Shown here: piece after piece, positions 21,745 through 30,246 of the stretch | Numbering within the stretch: the first letter of the stretch is position 1 | Layout: the number at the start of each line of letters is the position of its first letter | Assembly: GCA_036012125.1 (NCBI GenBank) | Contig: DASCOS010000013.1 | Coordinates: 216,164-280,163, forward strand | Origin: Vicinamibacterales bacterium | GTDB taxonomy: Bacteria > Acidobacteriota > Vicinamibacteria > Vicinamibacterales > UBA823 | Length of the DNA stretch: 64,000 bases | Direction: 5' to 3' | Notes under the pieces: model-generated | The model's input: the letters and a program-made list of their open reading frames with translations, nothing else | What the model was told of the DNA's origin: nothing | Databases searched by the model: none | Position numbers and translations under genes: made by a program

Positions 21745-22521
21745 CTACACCCTGAACAGAGCACTGAAGTTCCGCTGGACCGCCGCCGCAATCAAACCCG
21801 GGTCGACCCTTCGGGCTCCCGCTACCACCTCAACGACTCTCTGTACCCAGGCAGGCTCATTCCGATGCCCTCGATGAGGAACAGGCGCTAAGTACGGTGA
21901 ATCCGTCTCGACCAACAATCGGTCCTCTGGAATCCAACCAGCAATGTCCCTAAGCGCCTCAGCACGGGAGAACGTAACAATTCCTGAAAATGAAATATGG
22001 AGGCCGAGTGCCAGGGCTTGCTCTGCCGCCTTAGCGTCGCCTGTAAAGCAATGGAACACTCCGGCGACCTCATCGCCAGCCTCTCGAAGAATGGCCCAGG
22101 TGTCAGCCTCAGCTTCCCGGCTGTGAATAACCAGCGGCAACCTAAATTCTCGAGCCAACGCGACCTGACTAGCAAACACCTTTCGCTGAAGCTCAATGGG
22201 CGCGAAATCGTAATGGTAATCCAACCCGATTTCACCAATCGCTCGGACATCGTTCTGCTGTTCGACAATTCCGCGTACATGTGCTGCCAAGTCATCCTCT
22301 CGGCCAGCCCAGGTGCTCGCCTGATGCGGATGGATTCCGCAGGCAAAGCTCACTGAGGGCCATAAATCGCGTAAAACCTCTGCCCTAGCCTCTTCGTCAG
22401 CATCACCGGCAGCCAGAATGCACAATGCGGTCTCAACTCCAGCCTGTTGAGCCCGAGTGACCACCTCCGGTAAATCATCGCGAAAGGCTTCGTCTGCTAA
22501 ATGACAGTGAGAGTCGAGCAT
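21745..22521 (-). CDS. tatD: TatD family metal-dependent hydrolase
   Basis: A TIM-barrel metallo-hydrolase (258 residues) of the TatD/YcfH family; known members are 3'-5' DNases. The metal ligands of the family are visible: HCH at the N-terminus (MLDSHCHL), E in AIGEIGLDYH, H in LPLVIHSREAE, H in GVFHCFTG and D in LVETDSPYLAP. An ATG at 22521 is preferred, since it gives the canonical opening; a GTG 9 bases upstream is also possible. It lies 12 bases after the tRNA-binding protein gene, within the metG-linked run, a common neighbourhood (metG-tatD). Confidence 0.92.
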   Translation of the reverse strand: MLDSHCHLADEAFRDDLPEVVTRAQQAGVETALCILAAGDADEEARAEVLRDLWPSVSFACGIHPHQASTWAGREDDLAAHVRGIVEQQNDVRAIGEIGLDYHYDFAPIELQRKVFASQVALAREFRLPLVIHSREAEADTWAILREAGDEVAGVFHCFTGDAKAAEQALALGLHISFSGIVTFSRAEALRDIAGWIPEDRLLVETDSPYLAPVPHRGHRNEPAWVQRVVEVVAGARRVDPGLIAAAVQRNFSALFRV

Positions 22522-22533
22522 AACGAACACTAA

Positions 22534-22920
22534 TTACCGTACCCGAGTGCCAGGGAGCGGTGCTGGCTCATCAAAACTGATAAGCCAAGGCCTGTCGCCC
22601 TCAAGGTTTGCCGCAAGAATCATTCCATTCGATTCGACACCCATCAATTTCGCAGCCTTAAGATTGGCTACAACCACGACGGTCCGCCCAACCAACTCAG
22701 AGGGCTCGTATACCTCTGCGATCCCAGCAACAATCGTCCGCTGCTCTGATCCTAAGTCCACTTCAATCTTGATCAGCTTCCTCGATTTCTCAATCTTTTC
22801 AGCCGCAAGGACCTTCGCAACACGTAAGTCGACACCCATGAACGTATCAATAGTGATCCGAGAGTCATCCTCAGCAGCTGGTAGTTTCTCCTCATCTGGC
22901 TTTGGCTCTTGATTATTCAT
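22534..22920 (-). CDS. Stand-alone tRNA-binding domain, MetRS beta subunit-like (Trbp111/CsaA family)
   Basis: A 128-residue protein made of an acidic, charged N-terminal tail (about 30 residues) and an EMAP II-like OB fold. Segments DLRVAKVLAAEKIEKSRKL, TIVAGIAEVY and NLKAAKLMGVESNGMIL match the C-terminal appendix of methionyl-tRNA synthetases. It lies 43 bases downstream of metG, whose product lacks this domain. The natural reading is a two-subunit MetRS, as described for Aquifex. It could instead act as a separate tRNA-binding or CsaA-type chaperone protein. Starts at ATG 22920; a TTG directly before is less likely. Confidence 0.88.
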   Translation of the reverse strand: MNNQEPKPDEEKLPAAEDDSRITIDTFMGVDLRVAKVLAAEKIEKSRKLIKIEVDLGSEQRTIVAGIAEVYEPSELVGRTVVVVANLKAAKLMGVESNGMILAANLEGDRPWLISFDEPAPLPGTRVR

Positions 22921-22963
22921 CAACCTGCACCCTTCCTATGTCAAAGGATTTCAGACTCAAACA

Positions 22964-24484
22964 TCATCCTCTCGTCGATCGAGGCCACAACGCGGGGCCT
23001 CTAACGAGTGTCCGCTCTATCTGTGTTGACCATCTCGTTGCCTGATCGAATCGACGCTCTCCAGTAACCGCTGGGTCTCCCATACGCTCAAGGATAATTT
23101 CAGCCGACATAGGCATCACAGGCAATAAAAGAACGGCGGCAATACGTACAGCCTCGACTAACTCACTCAAGACTTGATGTAGTCGATCCGACTTCGATGA
23201 ATCTCTTGCGAGAACCCACGGTTCGGTCTCAGCGATGAACTCATTGGCCGCATCAATAAGTGTGTAGGCTGCAAACGCCGCCTCGTGTAGCGCCAGACGT
23301 TCCATTGCCTCAGAATACTTTCGCACGGCTACTTCGGCCACTTCTGCAAGTCGTCCCGATTCAGAAGTCACGGGACCAAGGCGACCGTTCCTGTATTTCT
23401 CGGCCATTGCTACCACCCGACTTACCAAGTTGCCAAGATTGTTAGCTAGGTCAACGTTGTATCGCTCCTCAAATCGCTCATAAGAAAAATCTCCGTCTTG
23501 TCCGAAAGGAATTTCTTTCACGAGATAAAGCCGGAGCGCATCAACGCCGAGACGCTGCACCGCCTCAAGTGGGTCAATGGTCGTCCCGAGTGATTTGCTC
23601 ATCCGCTCTCCGCGATGATGAATCCAGCCATGACCAAACACCTGGAGAGGCAACACCAACCCAGCACTCATTAGCATAGCTGGCCAAAACACACTATGAA
23701 ATCGGGTTATGTCCTTACCCACGATATGCAGGTCAGCAGGCCACCACTTGTCACACAGCTCTGCATTACTCCCATAGCCAACCGCCGACGCATAATTAAT
23801 GAGCGCATCAAACCAAACGTAAACCACGCTGTCTGGATGATCCGGCATGGCAATACCCCAAGCCTGGCCGGTGCGACTAACCGAAATGTCTTCGAGTCCA
23901 CTTTCGAGAAGTCGCAGGATCTCATTTCTGCGCATTTCAGGTTGAAGAAAATTCGGATGCTTCTGGAAGTGGGTCAGGAGTGCATCTCGATATTTAGATA
24001 AACGAAAGAAATAATTCTTCTCCCGTAGCCATTTAGGCTTAATACGATGCAGCGGACAGTCACCATCCACTAAATCCTTCTCCTGCTTGAAGGCTTCACA
24101 CGATACGCAGTACCAGCCTTCATAGAATCCTTCATAGAGGTCGCCGCTCTCCTTGATCCGTTGAAGCATTCTTGTTACACCGCTCTTATGCCGCTGCTCT
24201 GTCGTACGAATAAAATCATCGAACGACACCTGAAGGGCACTCCAAACGGCCCTAAACTCTTCTTCCATCTGATTGCAATAGGCGATTGGCTCCAGACCAA
24301 GTTCTTGCGCTCTCCGATGCACATTTTGCGAGTGCTCGTCATTGCCCATAAGAAAATGGGTGTTAACTCCACTCAGACGCTGGTATCGAGCAATCACATC
24401 TGCGGTCACCTTTTCGTAGGCCGTACCAAGATGTGGCCGACTATTCACATAGTCAATTGCCGTTGTCAGATAGAACTGAGGCAT
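22964..24484 (-). CDS. metG: Methionyl-tRNA synthetase, catalytic chain
   Basis: A 506-residue class I synthetase that charges tRNA-Met. The HIGH-type motif is HLGT at residues 18-21. The connective domain has a Cys-X2-Cys and Cys-X2-His zinc knuckle (VSCEA and GDCPLH). The catalytic loop reads RMSKS near residue 295, with Arg for the first Lys of KMSKS. The anticodon-binding helical bundle ends the protein, without the C-terminal tRNA-binding domain, which is encoded by the next gene. The ATG at 24484 gives the normal MPQFYLTTAIDYVN opening; longer frames would run into larC. Fifteen bases follow larC. Confidence 0.96.
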   Translation of the reverse strand: MPQFYLTTAIDYVNSRPHLGTAYEKVTADVIARYQRLSGVNTHFLMGNDEHSQNVHRRAQELGLEPIAYCNQMEEEFRAVWSALQVSFDDFIRTTEQRHKSGVTRMLQRIKESGDLYEGFYEGWYCVSCEAFKQEKDLVDGDCPLHRIKPKWLREKNYFFRLSKYRDALLTHFQKHPNFLQPEMRRNEILRLLESGLEDISVSRTGQAWGIAMPDHPDSVVYVWFDALINYASAVGYGSNAELCDKWWPADLHIVGKDITRFHSVFWPAMLMSAGLVLPLQVFGHGWIHHRGERMSKSLGTTIDPLEAVQRLGVDALRLYLVKEIPFGQDGDFSYERFEERYNVDLANNLGNLVSRVVAMAEKYRNGRLGPVTSESGRLAEVAEVAVRKYSEAMERLALHEAAFAAYTLIDAANEFIAETEPWVLARDSSKSDRLHQVLSELVEAVRIAAVLLLPVMPMSAEIILERMGDPAVTGERRFDQATRWSTQIERTLVRGPALWPRSTRG

Positions 24485-24498
24485 GGAATTAACCGAAA

Positions 24499-25758
24499 CT
24501 AATCGCCTGAAGCCCTCTCGAGGTATGCCTTGTGCGCAAGCGCTTGCACCTCTTTCACTGGAATGTCGCAATTTGTCGCCAATCGGACACAATCCTCGAA
24601 TTCTGGTGCAACGTTGATGATTCGCCCACCGCGCTGAGCAACCTTCACTCGCACAGGCCCAACTAGAGTGTCAACTGTTGTCGTGGAACGGTCTAGACAC
24701 TCTCGAGTCATCTCAGAGAAGCGCAGACCAATCGACGTGCTTTCACGAAATATAATTTCGCTCAAAACCTCTCGGCGATTTGGAGACGCGATGACCGTGA
24801 CCAGTGTTCCAGGTCGATTCTTCTTCATCTGCACTGGAACATAAAACACGTCAAGGGCCCCTCCATCATACAAACGATCCATCAATACGCCGAATAACTC
24901 TGGATTCATGTCATCAATTTCGCATTCCATGACCAAGACTCTTTGCAATGATGTGTCAGCCGTTGAATCACCGATCATTAAGCGTAAAACGTTCGGAGAC
25001 CCTTTCTGATCACGCTCTCCGGCACCGTAGCCAATCTGTTTCACGCACATATCTGGTAATGGACCATACGATGACGCGAACTCCGTGACGAGTAAGGCCC
25101 CCGTCGGTGTAACTAATTCCCCCTGTACTCCACTCGAATAAATCGGAGCATTCTCTAATAACTGTGCCGTCGCCGGTGCCGGCACCGGAAATTCTCCATG
25201 CGCACAACTGATCGTTCCCGATCCCACATTTAGCGGTGACGCCACAATCATTTCAGCATTAAGCCATTCAAGGCCATGCACCGCCCCAACAATGTCAATA
25301 ATCGAATCGAGCGCGCCAACCTCGTGAAGGTGCACTTCCTCCACTGGCATCTGATGAATTGAAGCCTCGACCTCGGCGAGACGCTGAAACAGGTGGACTG
25401 CCCGACCCTTCGCTTCGTCTGAAATTCCAGAAGAGTGAATTAGACGGTGAATCTCCTTTAGGCTGTGATGGGAGTCGGAACGACCGTGGCTAGTATCGTG
25501 ATGATGATCATGAGTCAAGTCTGAATTACTTGGCTTTACTGACTGAATGTTGCCAGTCTCATGGAGCCTAAATTTGGTTGCGGCAATTCCGGCTCGGTCG
25601 ACGCGCTCGGCCTCAATCGACCAGCCGTCCTTACCTAGTGCGAGGCTTCCAAGGGCGGTCCGTAAGTTATCGATCGGCAGTCCCACATCCAACAGAGCGC
25701 CGAGAAACATGTCCCCGGAAGCGCCCGAGAAGCAATCGAGATACACGATCTTTCCCAT
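24499..25758 (-). CDS. larC: LarC-like nickel-pincer cofactor biosynthesis protein
   Basis: A 419-residue LarC (DUF111) protein. In lactobacilli LarC is a CTP-dependent nickel insertase that completes the nickel-pincer nucleotide of lactate racemase. Typical segments are DCFSGASGDMFLGALLD at the N-terminus, EVHLHEVGALDSIIDIVG, and the C-terminal CEIDDMNPE. A His-rich stretch (HDHHHDTSHGRSDSHH) lies near residues 85-105, where the family often has one, probably for metal. It is one uninterrupted frame rather than the frameshifted larC1/larC2 form. No larA, larB or larE is nearby, so its partner enzyme is elsewhere or it serves another LarA homologue. Confidence 0.9.
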   Translation of the reverse strand: MGKIVYLDCFSGASGDMFLGALLDVGLPIDNLRTALGSLALGKDGWSIEAERVDRAGIAATKFRLHETGNIQSVKPSNSDLTHDHHHDTSHGRSDSHHSLKEIHRLIHSSGISDEAKGRAVHLFQRLAEVEASIHQMPVEEVHLHEVGALDSIIDIVGAVHGLEWLNAEMIVASPLNVGSGTISCAHGEFPVPAPATAQLLENAPIYSSGVQGELVTPTGALLVTEFASSYGPLPDMCVKQIGYGAGERDQKGSPNVLRLMIGDSTADTSLQRVLVMECEIDDMNPELFGVLMDRLYDGGALDVFYVPVQMKKNRPGTLVTVIASPNRREVLSEIIFRESTSIGLRFSEMTRECLDRSTTTVDTLVGPVRVKVAQRGGRIINVAPEFEDCVRLATNCDIPVKEVQALAHKAYLERASGD

Positions 25759-25967
25759 ATTGAAACTCGCGAATCATGGACCAAGCCACGATCCACCAAA
25801 GCTCACTATAGCGCCGCCCCGGCCCTTAAGCCGAGTACCCGAAGACCTACTCGCTCGTTCCTGAGAGGACGCCACGCTCAACCATTCCCATCATCGTACT
25901 ACACGCCAAGAGGATGGTCAGACTTCTAGGCTTGACAAAAAATAGCCAAATATCCCTTAGCGTGTTA

Positions 25968-26795
25968 CTAGGGTCCTTGCCCAAGCCATTGGCCGGACCA
26001 TACCAGTTCAGCCCAACCGGTTAGCGTGAGTCCGTCCTCATTCCAAACAACTCGCTGAGTACCACCGGGAGCTTCTATCTCTAAATCACGACCAGCGCCC
26101 CCAAAAGTTGCTGCAGCGACCGTAGCTGCACACGCCCCCGTTCCAGATGCCAGGGTGGGACCGACGCCTCGTTCCCAAATCAAAATCCTTACCTGGTTCG
26201 GCGATAGAACCTCCGCCAGTTCAACATTGGTGCCTTCTGGAAACATGTCGTGCAACGATAATGACGCGCCTAGTTTCAAAAACTTACTCCGTTCAGGAAG
26301 TTGCATAAGAACAACGCACTGCGGATTACCAACATTGAGCACCACGACTTCGTGAAGTTCGCCCGCAACATACAGACGCTCCTGTCGCACATCCTTGGGA
26401 GGTCCCATTTCCGCTTCAAACACCAAGCGACCGTCAACCACCTCTTGAAGCGTAACCGCTTTCGGTCCCGCATCTGTATCGATAACCATCTTCCTTCCAA
26501 CCTCTGGCGAGGGGACCCAGTCACCTCCTGCTAGACCACCACAGGCGACCAAGGCTGCTAGACACCTTAAGCCGTTTCCCGACACCTCCGAATCACTACC
26601 GTCTGCATTCAGGAGAACCATCTGTGCACCGGCTATTGTCGGAGCGTAGAAGATAATGCCGTCGGCGCCAACACCGCTGTGTCTATCGCACAGCAACTTC
26701 GCCCATGCTCTCCGAACTCCTTTGTCAACAGAAGAACCTAAGGTCAAAAGAAAATCGTTGCCGTAAGCATGCCCCTTAAATAAGTCAAGTGTCAT
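25968..26795 (-). CDS. dapF: Diaminopimelate epimerase homologue lacking both catalytic cysteines
   Basis: A 275-residue protein with the two pseudo-symmetric halves of DapF, which converts LL- to meso-diaminopimelate for lysine and peptidoglycan. GNDFLL at the N-terminus, NADGSDSE and ERGVGPT are all as in the family. However, the catalytic loops read VSGNG and ASGTG, so Ser72 and Ser217 replace the two cysteines (CGNG and CGSG/CGTG) that act as acid and base. Both serines were confirmed from the codons (TCG and TCT). Either the enzyme works differently, has another substrate, or is an inactive paralogue. The gene symbol is by homology only. Followed by CPBP and dtd genes upstream. Confidence 0.8.
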   Translation of the reverse strand: MTLDLFKGHAYGNDFLLTLGSSVDKGVRRAWAKLLCDRHSGVGADGIIFYAPTIAGAQMVLLNADGSDSEVSGNGLRCLAALVACGGLAGGDWVPSPEVGRKMVIDTDAGPKAVTLQEVVDGRLVFEAEMGPPKDVRQERLYVAGELHEVVVLNVGNPQCVVLMQLPERSKFLKLGASLSLHDMFPEGTNVELAEVLSPNQVRILIWERGVGPTLASGTGACAATVAAATFGGAGRDLEIEAPGGTQRVVWNEDGLTLTGWAELVWSGQWLGQGP

Positions 26796-26828
26796 TTACT
26801 GTCCTTGGGAAAGGATAGAGACTCTGAT

Positions 26829-27401
26829 CTAACCTGGAATGGTCTGCTGGTGCTCCCTAGGGCTCCAGCGAATATAGGTTAGTGCCGCGGCATCGTACAG
26901 CACGTGCGCCACAGTAGGTGCGAACCAGCCACCCGTTGCCTGAGCGAGTATGCCCAGGCCGCCTCCACATATTGCCGCCCATACGCCAAAGGCTATCTGG
27001 CGGCCACCGCCTATGTGTAATACACCGAACAGTAAGCTGGCTGGAATCAAACCAAGCTCTGGCTGCAAGACGCCTCGAAACAACAACTCCTCACCCAATC
27101 CTGCAGCTAAGCTAATACCTGCAATCTCTATAACACCGACACGTGCAAACAGTGGGCAAAACACCTCTCGGTGAATTTGCCTAAGGCTACAAACACCACG
27201 AACTTCTGGCGCCAACCGGAGAAGGTAGTAGTTGAGTAAGCTGAATCCGGCCGCGGTCAGAATACCGAAACCTAAGGCAGCACCGATACTTATAGTGCTA
27301 AACACCAAAGGCAAATCAGCAATCCACGTCCACGAACAAGCAACCAGTACAAGCACTCCTTCGCCACACAAGGCCAGCACTAGGAGTCTCTTTGCGGGCA
27401 T
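26829..27401 (-). CDS. CPBP family intramembrane glutamic endopeptidase
   Basis: A 190-residue membrane protein with about six hydrophobic helices. The CPBP (Abi/CAAX-like) motifs are present: EELLFRG at about residue 110 supplies the paired Glu and Arg, FGVLHI gives the first His, and HVLYD near the C-terminus gives the second. Family members cleave prenylated or other membrane proteins, and bacterial ones are often linked to bacteriocin immunity, but no substrate gene is nearby. The ATG at 27401 is chosen; a TTG at 27416 overlaps the dtd stop and is less likely. It probably shares a transcript with dtd. Confidence 0.85.
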   Translation of the reverse strand: MPAKRLLVLALCGEGVLVLVACSWTWIADLPLVFSTISIGAALGFGILTAAGFSLLNYYLLRLAPEVRGVCSLRQIHREVFCPLFARVGVIEIAGISLAAGLGEELLFRGVLQPELGLIPASLLFGVLHIGGGRQIAFGVWAAICGGGLGILAQATGGWFAPTVAHVLYDAAALTYIRWSPREHQQTIPG

Positions 27402-27412
27402 ACAGGAACTTC

Positions 27413-27862
27413 TCAAAATTGCTTTGCACTGTCCAAAAGAAGAGTTACCGGACCGTTATTCACTAAACTGACATCCATCATTGCGCCAAATTCACCAGTA
27501 GCGACCTTAACACCAGCGTCACGGATGCCCTCAATCACGGAATCATAGAGTGGTCGAGCGCTTTCTGGCGGCGCAGCTTCGTCGAACGAGGGCCGCCGGC
27601 CCTTCCGAACATCTCCATAAAGAGTGAACTGCGACACCACCATCACAGCACCATCGACCTCATCAACCGACAGGTCCATCTTTCCGTCACTGTTTTGAAA
27701 TATACGAAGACCGAGAAATTTTCTAACAACATAGTCCACGTCATCCTGGTCGTCCGAACAAGCTGCTCCAAGAAGCACCAGCAAGCCTAGACCAATCTCT
27801 CCGATGATCAGGCCGTCCACCGCGACCCGCGCAGAAGTCACCCGCTGCACGACTGCTCGCAC
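27413..27862 (-). CDS. dtd: D-aminoacyl-tRNA deacylase
   Basis: A 149-residue Dtd that removes D-amino acids (and glycine from tRNA-Ala) from mischarged tRNA. Hallmarks are the opening MRAVVQRVTSARVAVDG, VVSQFTLYGDVRKGRRPSF with the catalytic Ser-Gln region, and the C-terminal Gly-cisPro-type NNGPVT motif, which ensures rejection of L-aminoacyl-tRNA. The start is GTG at 27862, preceded at ideal spacing by GGAGG; a TTG 12 bases upstream falls inside that Shine-Dalgarno. The CPBP gene follows 11 bases on. Confidence 0.95.
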   Translation of the reverse strand: MRAVVQRVTSARVAVDGLIIGEIGLGLLVLLGAACSDDQDDVDYVVRKFLGLRIFQNSDGKMDLSVDEVDGAVMVVSQFTLYGDVRKGRRPSFDEAAPPESARPLYDSVIEGIRDAGVKVATGEFGAMMDVSLVNNGPVTLLLDSAKQF

Positions 27863-27946
27863 GTAAACCTCCAAAGGCGCTGACTGCTGGGCATGGCTAC
27901 CGTCAATAGAGCATTACCTTCACGAACACTTCGACATTAATCAAAC

Positions 27947-28990
27947 CTATGAAACAACTAGGCGGGCCACCACCTCTTCCCAGTTAAGTGCCTTGGCAAC
28001 ATCGTAACCGGCCGAACCGTACCGCTCCGCAAGATTCCTATCATCCATCAGGGTTCGGATACCAACCGCCAACGCCGCCGCCGTTGGAGAACACACGAGT
28101 CCGTTCACACCATGCTCAACCAACTCAGCTGGACCGCCGCTGTCGAAACAGGTAATTATTGCTTTCCTGGAGGCGAACGCCTCAACAGTAACGAATCCAT
28201 AATCCTCTGCTAGGGGTGGAAAGCAGACCGCGCGACAACGTGATAAGTGGCCAAGTAATTCCGTCTCAGAAAGCCGCCCAAGAAGTTTCACGCGATCGGT
28301 CATGTGTAATTGCTCGATCCGCATTTGCAGTGCGTCTCGCTCTTCACCATCGCCGGCAATTAGACAGCGTACTCCTGCTGTCTCAGGCTGATTCAAGGAC
28401 TCAAGAATTAATCCAATCCGCTTTAGCGGCGTAAGTCGTGACACTACGAATAGATAGTTCTCATAACCATCAGAGCGATACTGCCGCTGAGGAGGTGGTG
28501 GATACAATACCTTGGACGACACTCCTCCCCACTTGGCGAGCCGTCCCTGAATTGTTTTGGACTGCGCGAACATGCGATCAACCTGCCGAGTCAGTAGATA
28601 GCCATCGCATGCGTGCATTACTTGGCGACGAACGCTTTCCTTGATCACATTCCGATAAGAAAGAGAGCGCTTAAATGGTTCCCAGCGGTCATAGTACTCA
28701 CGCATGCGATGATTAAGCCAGCAAGAGTGCTGAACGTGTCGAACCGCATAACTGGGAAACCGTAGGCTAATTACCTGATCAACAGGGCGACCGGAATGCA
28801 CTTGGCACACGTCCGCACGCCAAGTCGTCCAATAGGCTGATGCTAGCGCTCCAAAGCGAGCCTCTGGTGTGTAGAGGATCGCTGCTTCGTGACCAGCCTC
28901 GCGCAGCGCTCGTTCGAGTGCCTGCGTAATGACAAGATGGCCACCCTGGCTCAGGGTCGGGTGGGAGGTAACAATCGTAATTCTTGACAT
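27947..28990 (-). CDS. Glycosyltransferase family 4 (GT-B fold)
   Basis: A 347-residue retaining GT-B glycosyltransferase. The C-terminal nucleotide-sugar domain shows VSRLTPLKRIGLILES near residue 185, IAGDGEERDALQ, VKLLGRLSETELLGHLSRC and the E-X7-E signature region EDYGFVTVEAFASRKA. The N-terminal acceptor domain starts IVTSHPTLSQGGHLV, the usual Gly-rich loop. Likely role: adding a hexose to an envelope polysaccharide or lipid. It is 49 bases downstream of a GT2 gene on the same strand, so the two may act on one glycan. Donor and acceptor are unknown. Confidence 0.9.
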   Translation of the reverse strand: MSRITIVTSHPTLSQGGHLVITQALERALREAGHEAAILYTPEARFGALASAYWTTWRADVCQVHSGRPVDQVISLRFPSYAVRHVQHSCWLNHRMREYYDRWEPFKRSLSYRNVIKESVRRQVMHACDGYLLTRQVDRMFAQSKTIQGRLAKWGGVSSKVLYPPPPQRQYRSDGYENYLFVVSRLTPLKRIGLILESLNQPETAGVRCLIAGDGEERDALQMRIEQLHMTDRVKLLGRLSETELLGHLSRCRAVCFPPLAEDYGFVTVEAFASRKAIITCFDSGGPAELVEHGVNGLVCSPTAAALAVGIRTLMDDRNLAERYGSAGYDVAKALNWEEVVARLVVS

Positions 28991-29039
28991 CGGAGGCTAA
29001 TTCCGCCGAATGGAGCGAAAGTGACCGACAATAGCCGTG

Positions 29040-29984
29040 TCAATCGATGATTTCCCGTATGGCATAGGTAGGCTTGTCCTGCGACTCGCGATAGGTTCGA
29101 GCCTGTAACTCCGCCAGCAGGCCAAGTGTCCCGAACTGAACACCGGTAAATATAAGCAGAATTCCGAATAGCAAAAGTGGACGATCGCCAATGTCTTGAT
29201 TACCAAAGATCTTCACATACACTAGCCAGGAGGTCACCGACAAACCCAGCCCTCCCATTAGCAACCCGAGTAGCCCAAATATTTGTAAGGGACGCGTCGA
29301 GTAACTTACAAGAAACTTAACTGTGATCAGATCTAGAACAACCCTCACACTGCGCGAAAGACCGTATTTCGATCGCCCCCAGAGGCGGGGTCGGTGATTA
29401 ACAACAGTTTCATGAATTCTGACACCGAGCTCACTCGCCAACACTGGGATAAACCGATGCATCTCACCGTAGAGCTTCAACGCCTTCACCACCTCGGAAC
29501 GAAACACCTTCAGCGAACAACCATAATCGTGTAGGCGAACGCCCGTGGCCCAAGATATCAACCAGTTTGCAACCATGGACGGCAACCGCCGAGTGAGCCA
29601 AGCATCGCGCCTCGACCGACGCCAGCCACAGACTACGTCGTATCCATCCTCTAACCGAGCAATCAGCCTCGGGATATCTGCAGGATCATTCTGTAAATCA
29701 CCATCCATCGTGACGATGACCGCACCGGTTGCATAAGCAAATCCCGCAGCGAACGCAGCTGTCTGACCAAAGTTTCGACGGAACCGAATGATCTTAATGC
29801 GGGAATCAGTCGCCCGAAGCTTCTTCAACTGATCGAGTGTAGCGTCATTACTTCCGTCGTCCACAAACACCAACTCGTAGTCGTGACCAGATGAGGAAAG
29901 AATTTGGTGCAATTCTCGATAAAGCTGGTCAATGTTCGGCGCTTCGTTGTGCACCGGAATTACAACTGATAGATCCTGGGCCAT
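29040..29984 (-). CDS. Polyprenyl-phosphate glycosyltransferase, GT2 (DPM1/ArnC-like)
   Basis: A 314-residue GT2 enzyme with two C-terminal membrane helices (about residues 230-255 and 265-290). The GT-A domain has VVIPVHNEAPNI at the N-terminus, VDDGSND, the metal-binding DGDLQND (DXD equivalent) near residue 95, and a QFGT-type tail. This arrangement matches transferases that load a sugar onto undecaprenyl phosphate at the cytoplasmic face, such as ArnC, GtrB and DPM1. It precedes the GT4 gene. Sugar donor cannot be deduced. Confidence 0.9.
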   Translation of the reverse strand: MAQDLSVVIPVHNEAPNIDQLYRELHQILSSSGHDYELVFVDDGSNDATLDQLKKLRATDSRIKIIRFRRNFGQTAAFAAGFAYATGAVIVTMDGDLQNDPADIPRLIARLEDGYDVVCGWRRSRRDAWLTRRLPSMVANWLISWATGVRLHDYGCSLKVFRSEVVKALKLYGEMHRFIPVLASELGVRIHETVVNHRPRLWGRSKYGLSRSVRVVLDLITVKFLVSYSTRPLQIFGLLGLLMGGLGLSVTSWLVYVKIFGNQDIGDRPLLLFGILLIFTGVQFGTLGLLAELQARTYRESQDKPTYAIREIID

Positions 29985-30246
29985 GAAAATCCGGCCTGAT
30001 TATAGGCGCTGCAGAATCATCAGTCAATTCAAACTATTGTGAACATTGAGGTTATGCTCTTTGACAAGGCCTCGTCGACTGGCGCGATAGGTAATAACAT
30101 AAGTCGAACACATCGTCCCATAGGCTCCGTGAATAATCATGTCTCGATCGGTCTCAATGAATATCTTCCTCCGAGCAAGAATCCGGAAGCGAGATTGCAT
30201 AAGAGAACATACAATCGCGGTAAGATCCATCGGCCCCAAAAAGACG

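Noticed and set aside
24485..24592. N-terminal extension of MetRS
   Set aside because: It overlaps the end of larC and precedes a canonical MetRS opening at 24484.
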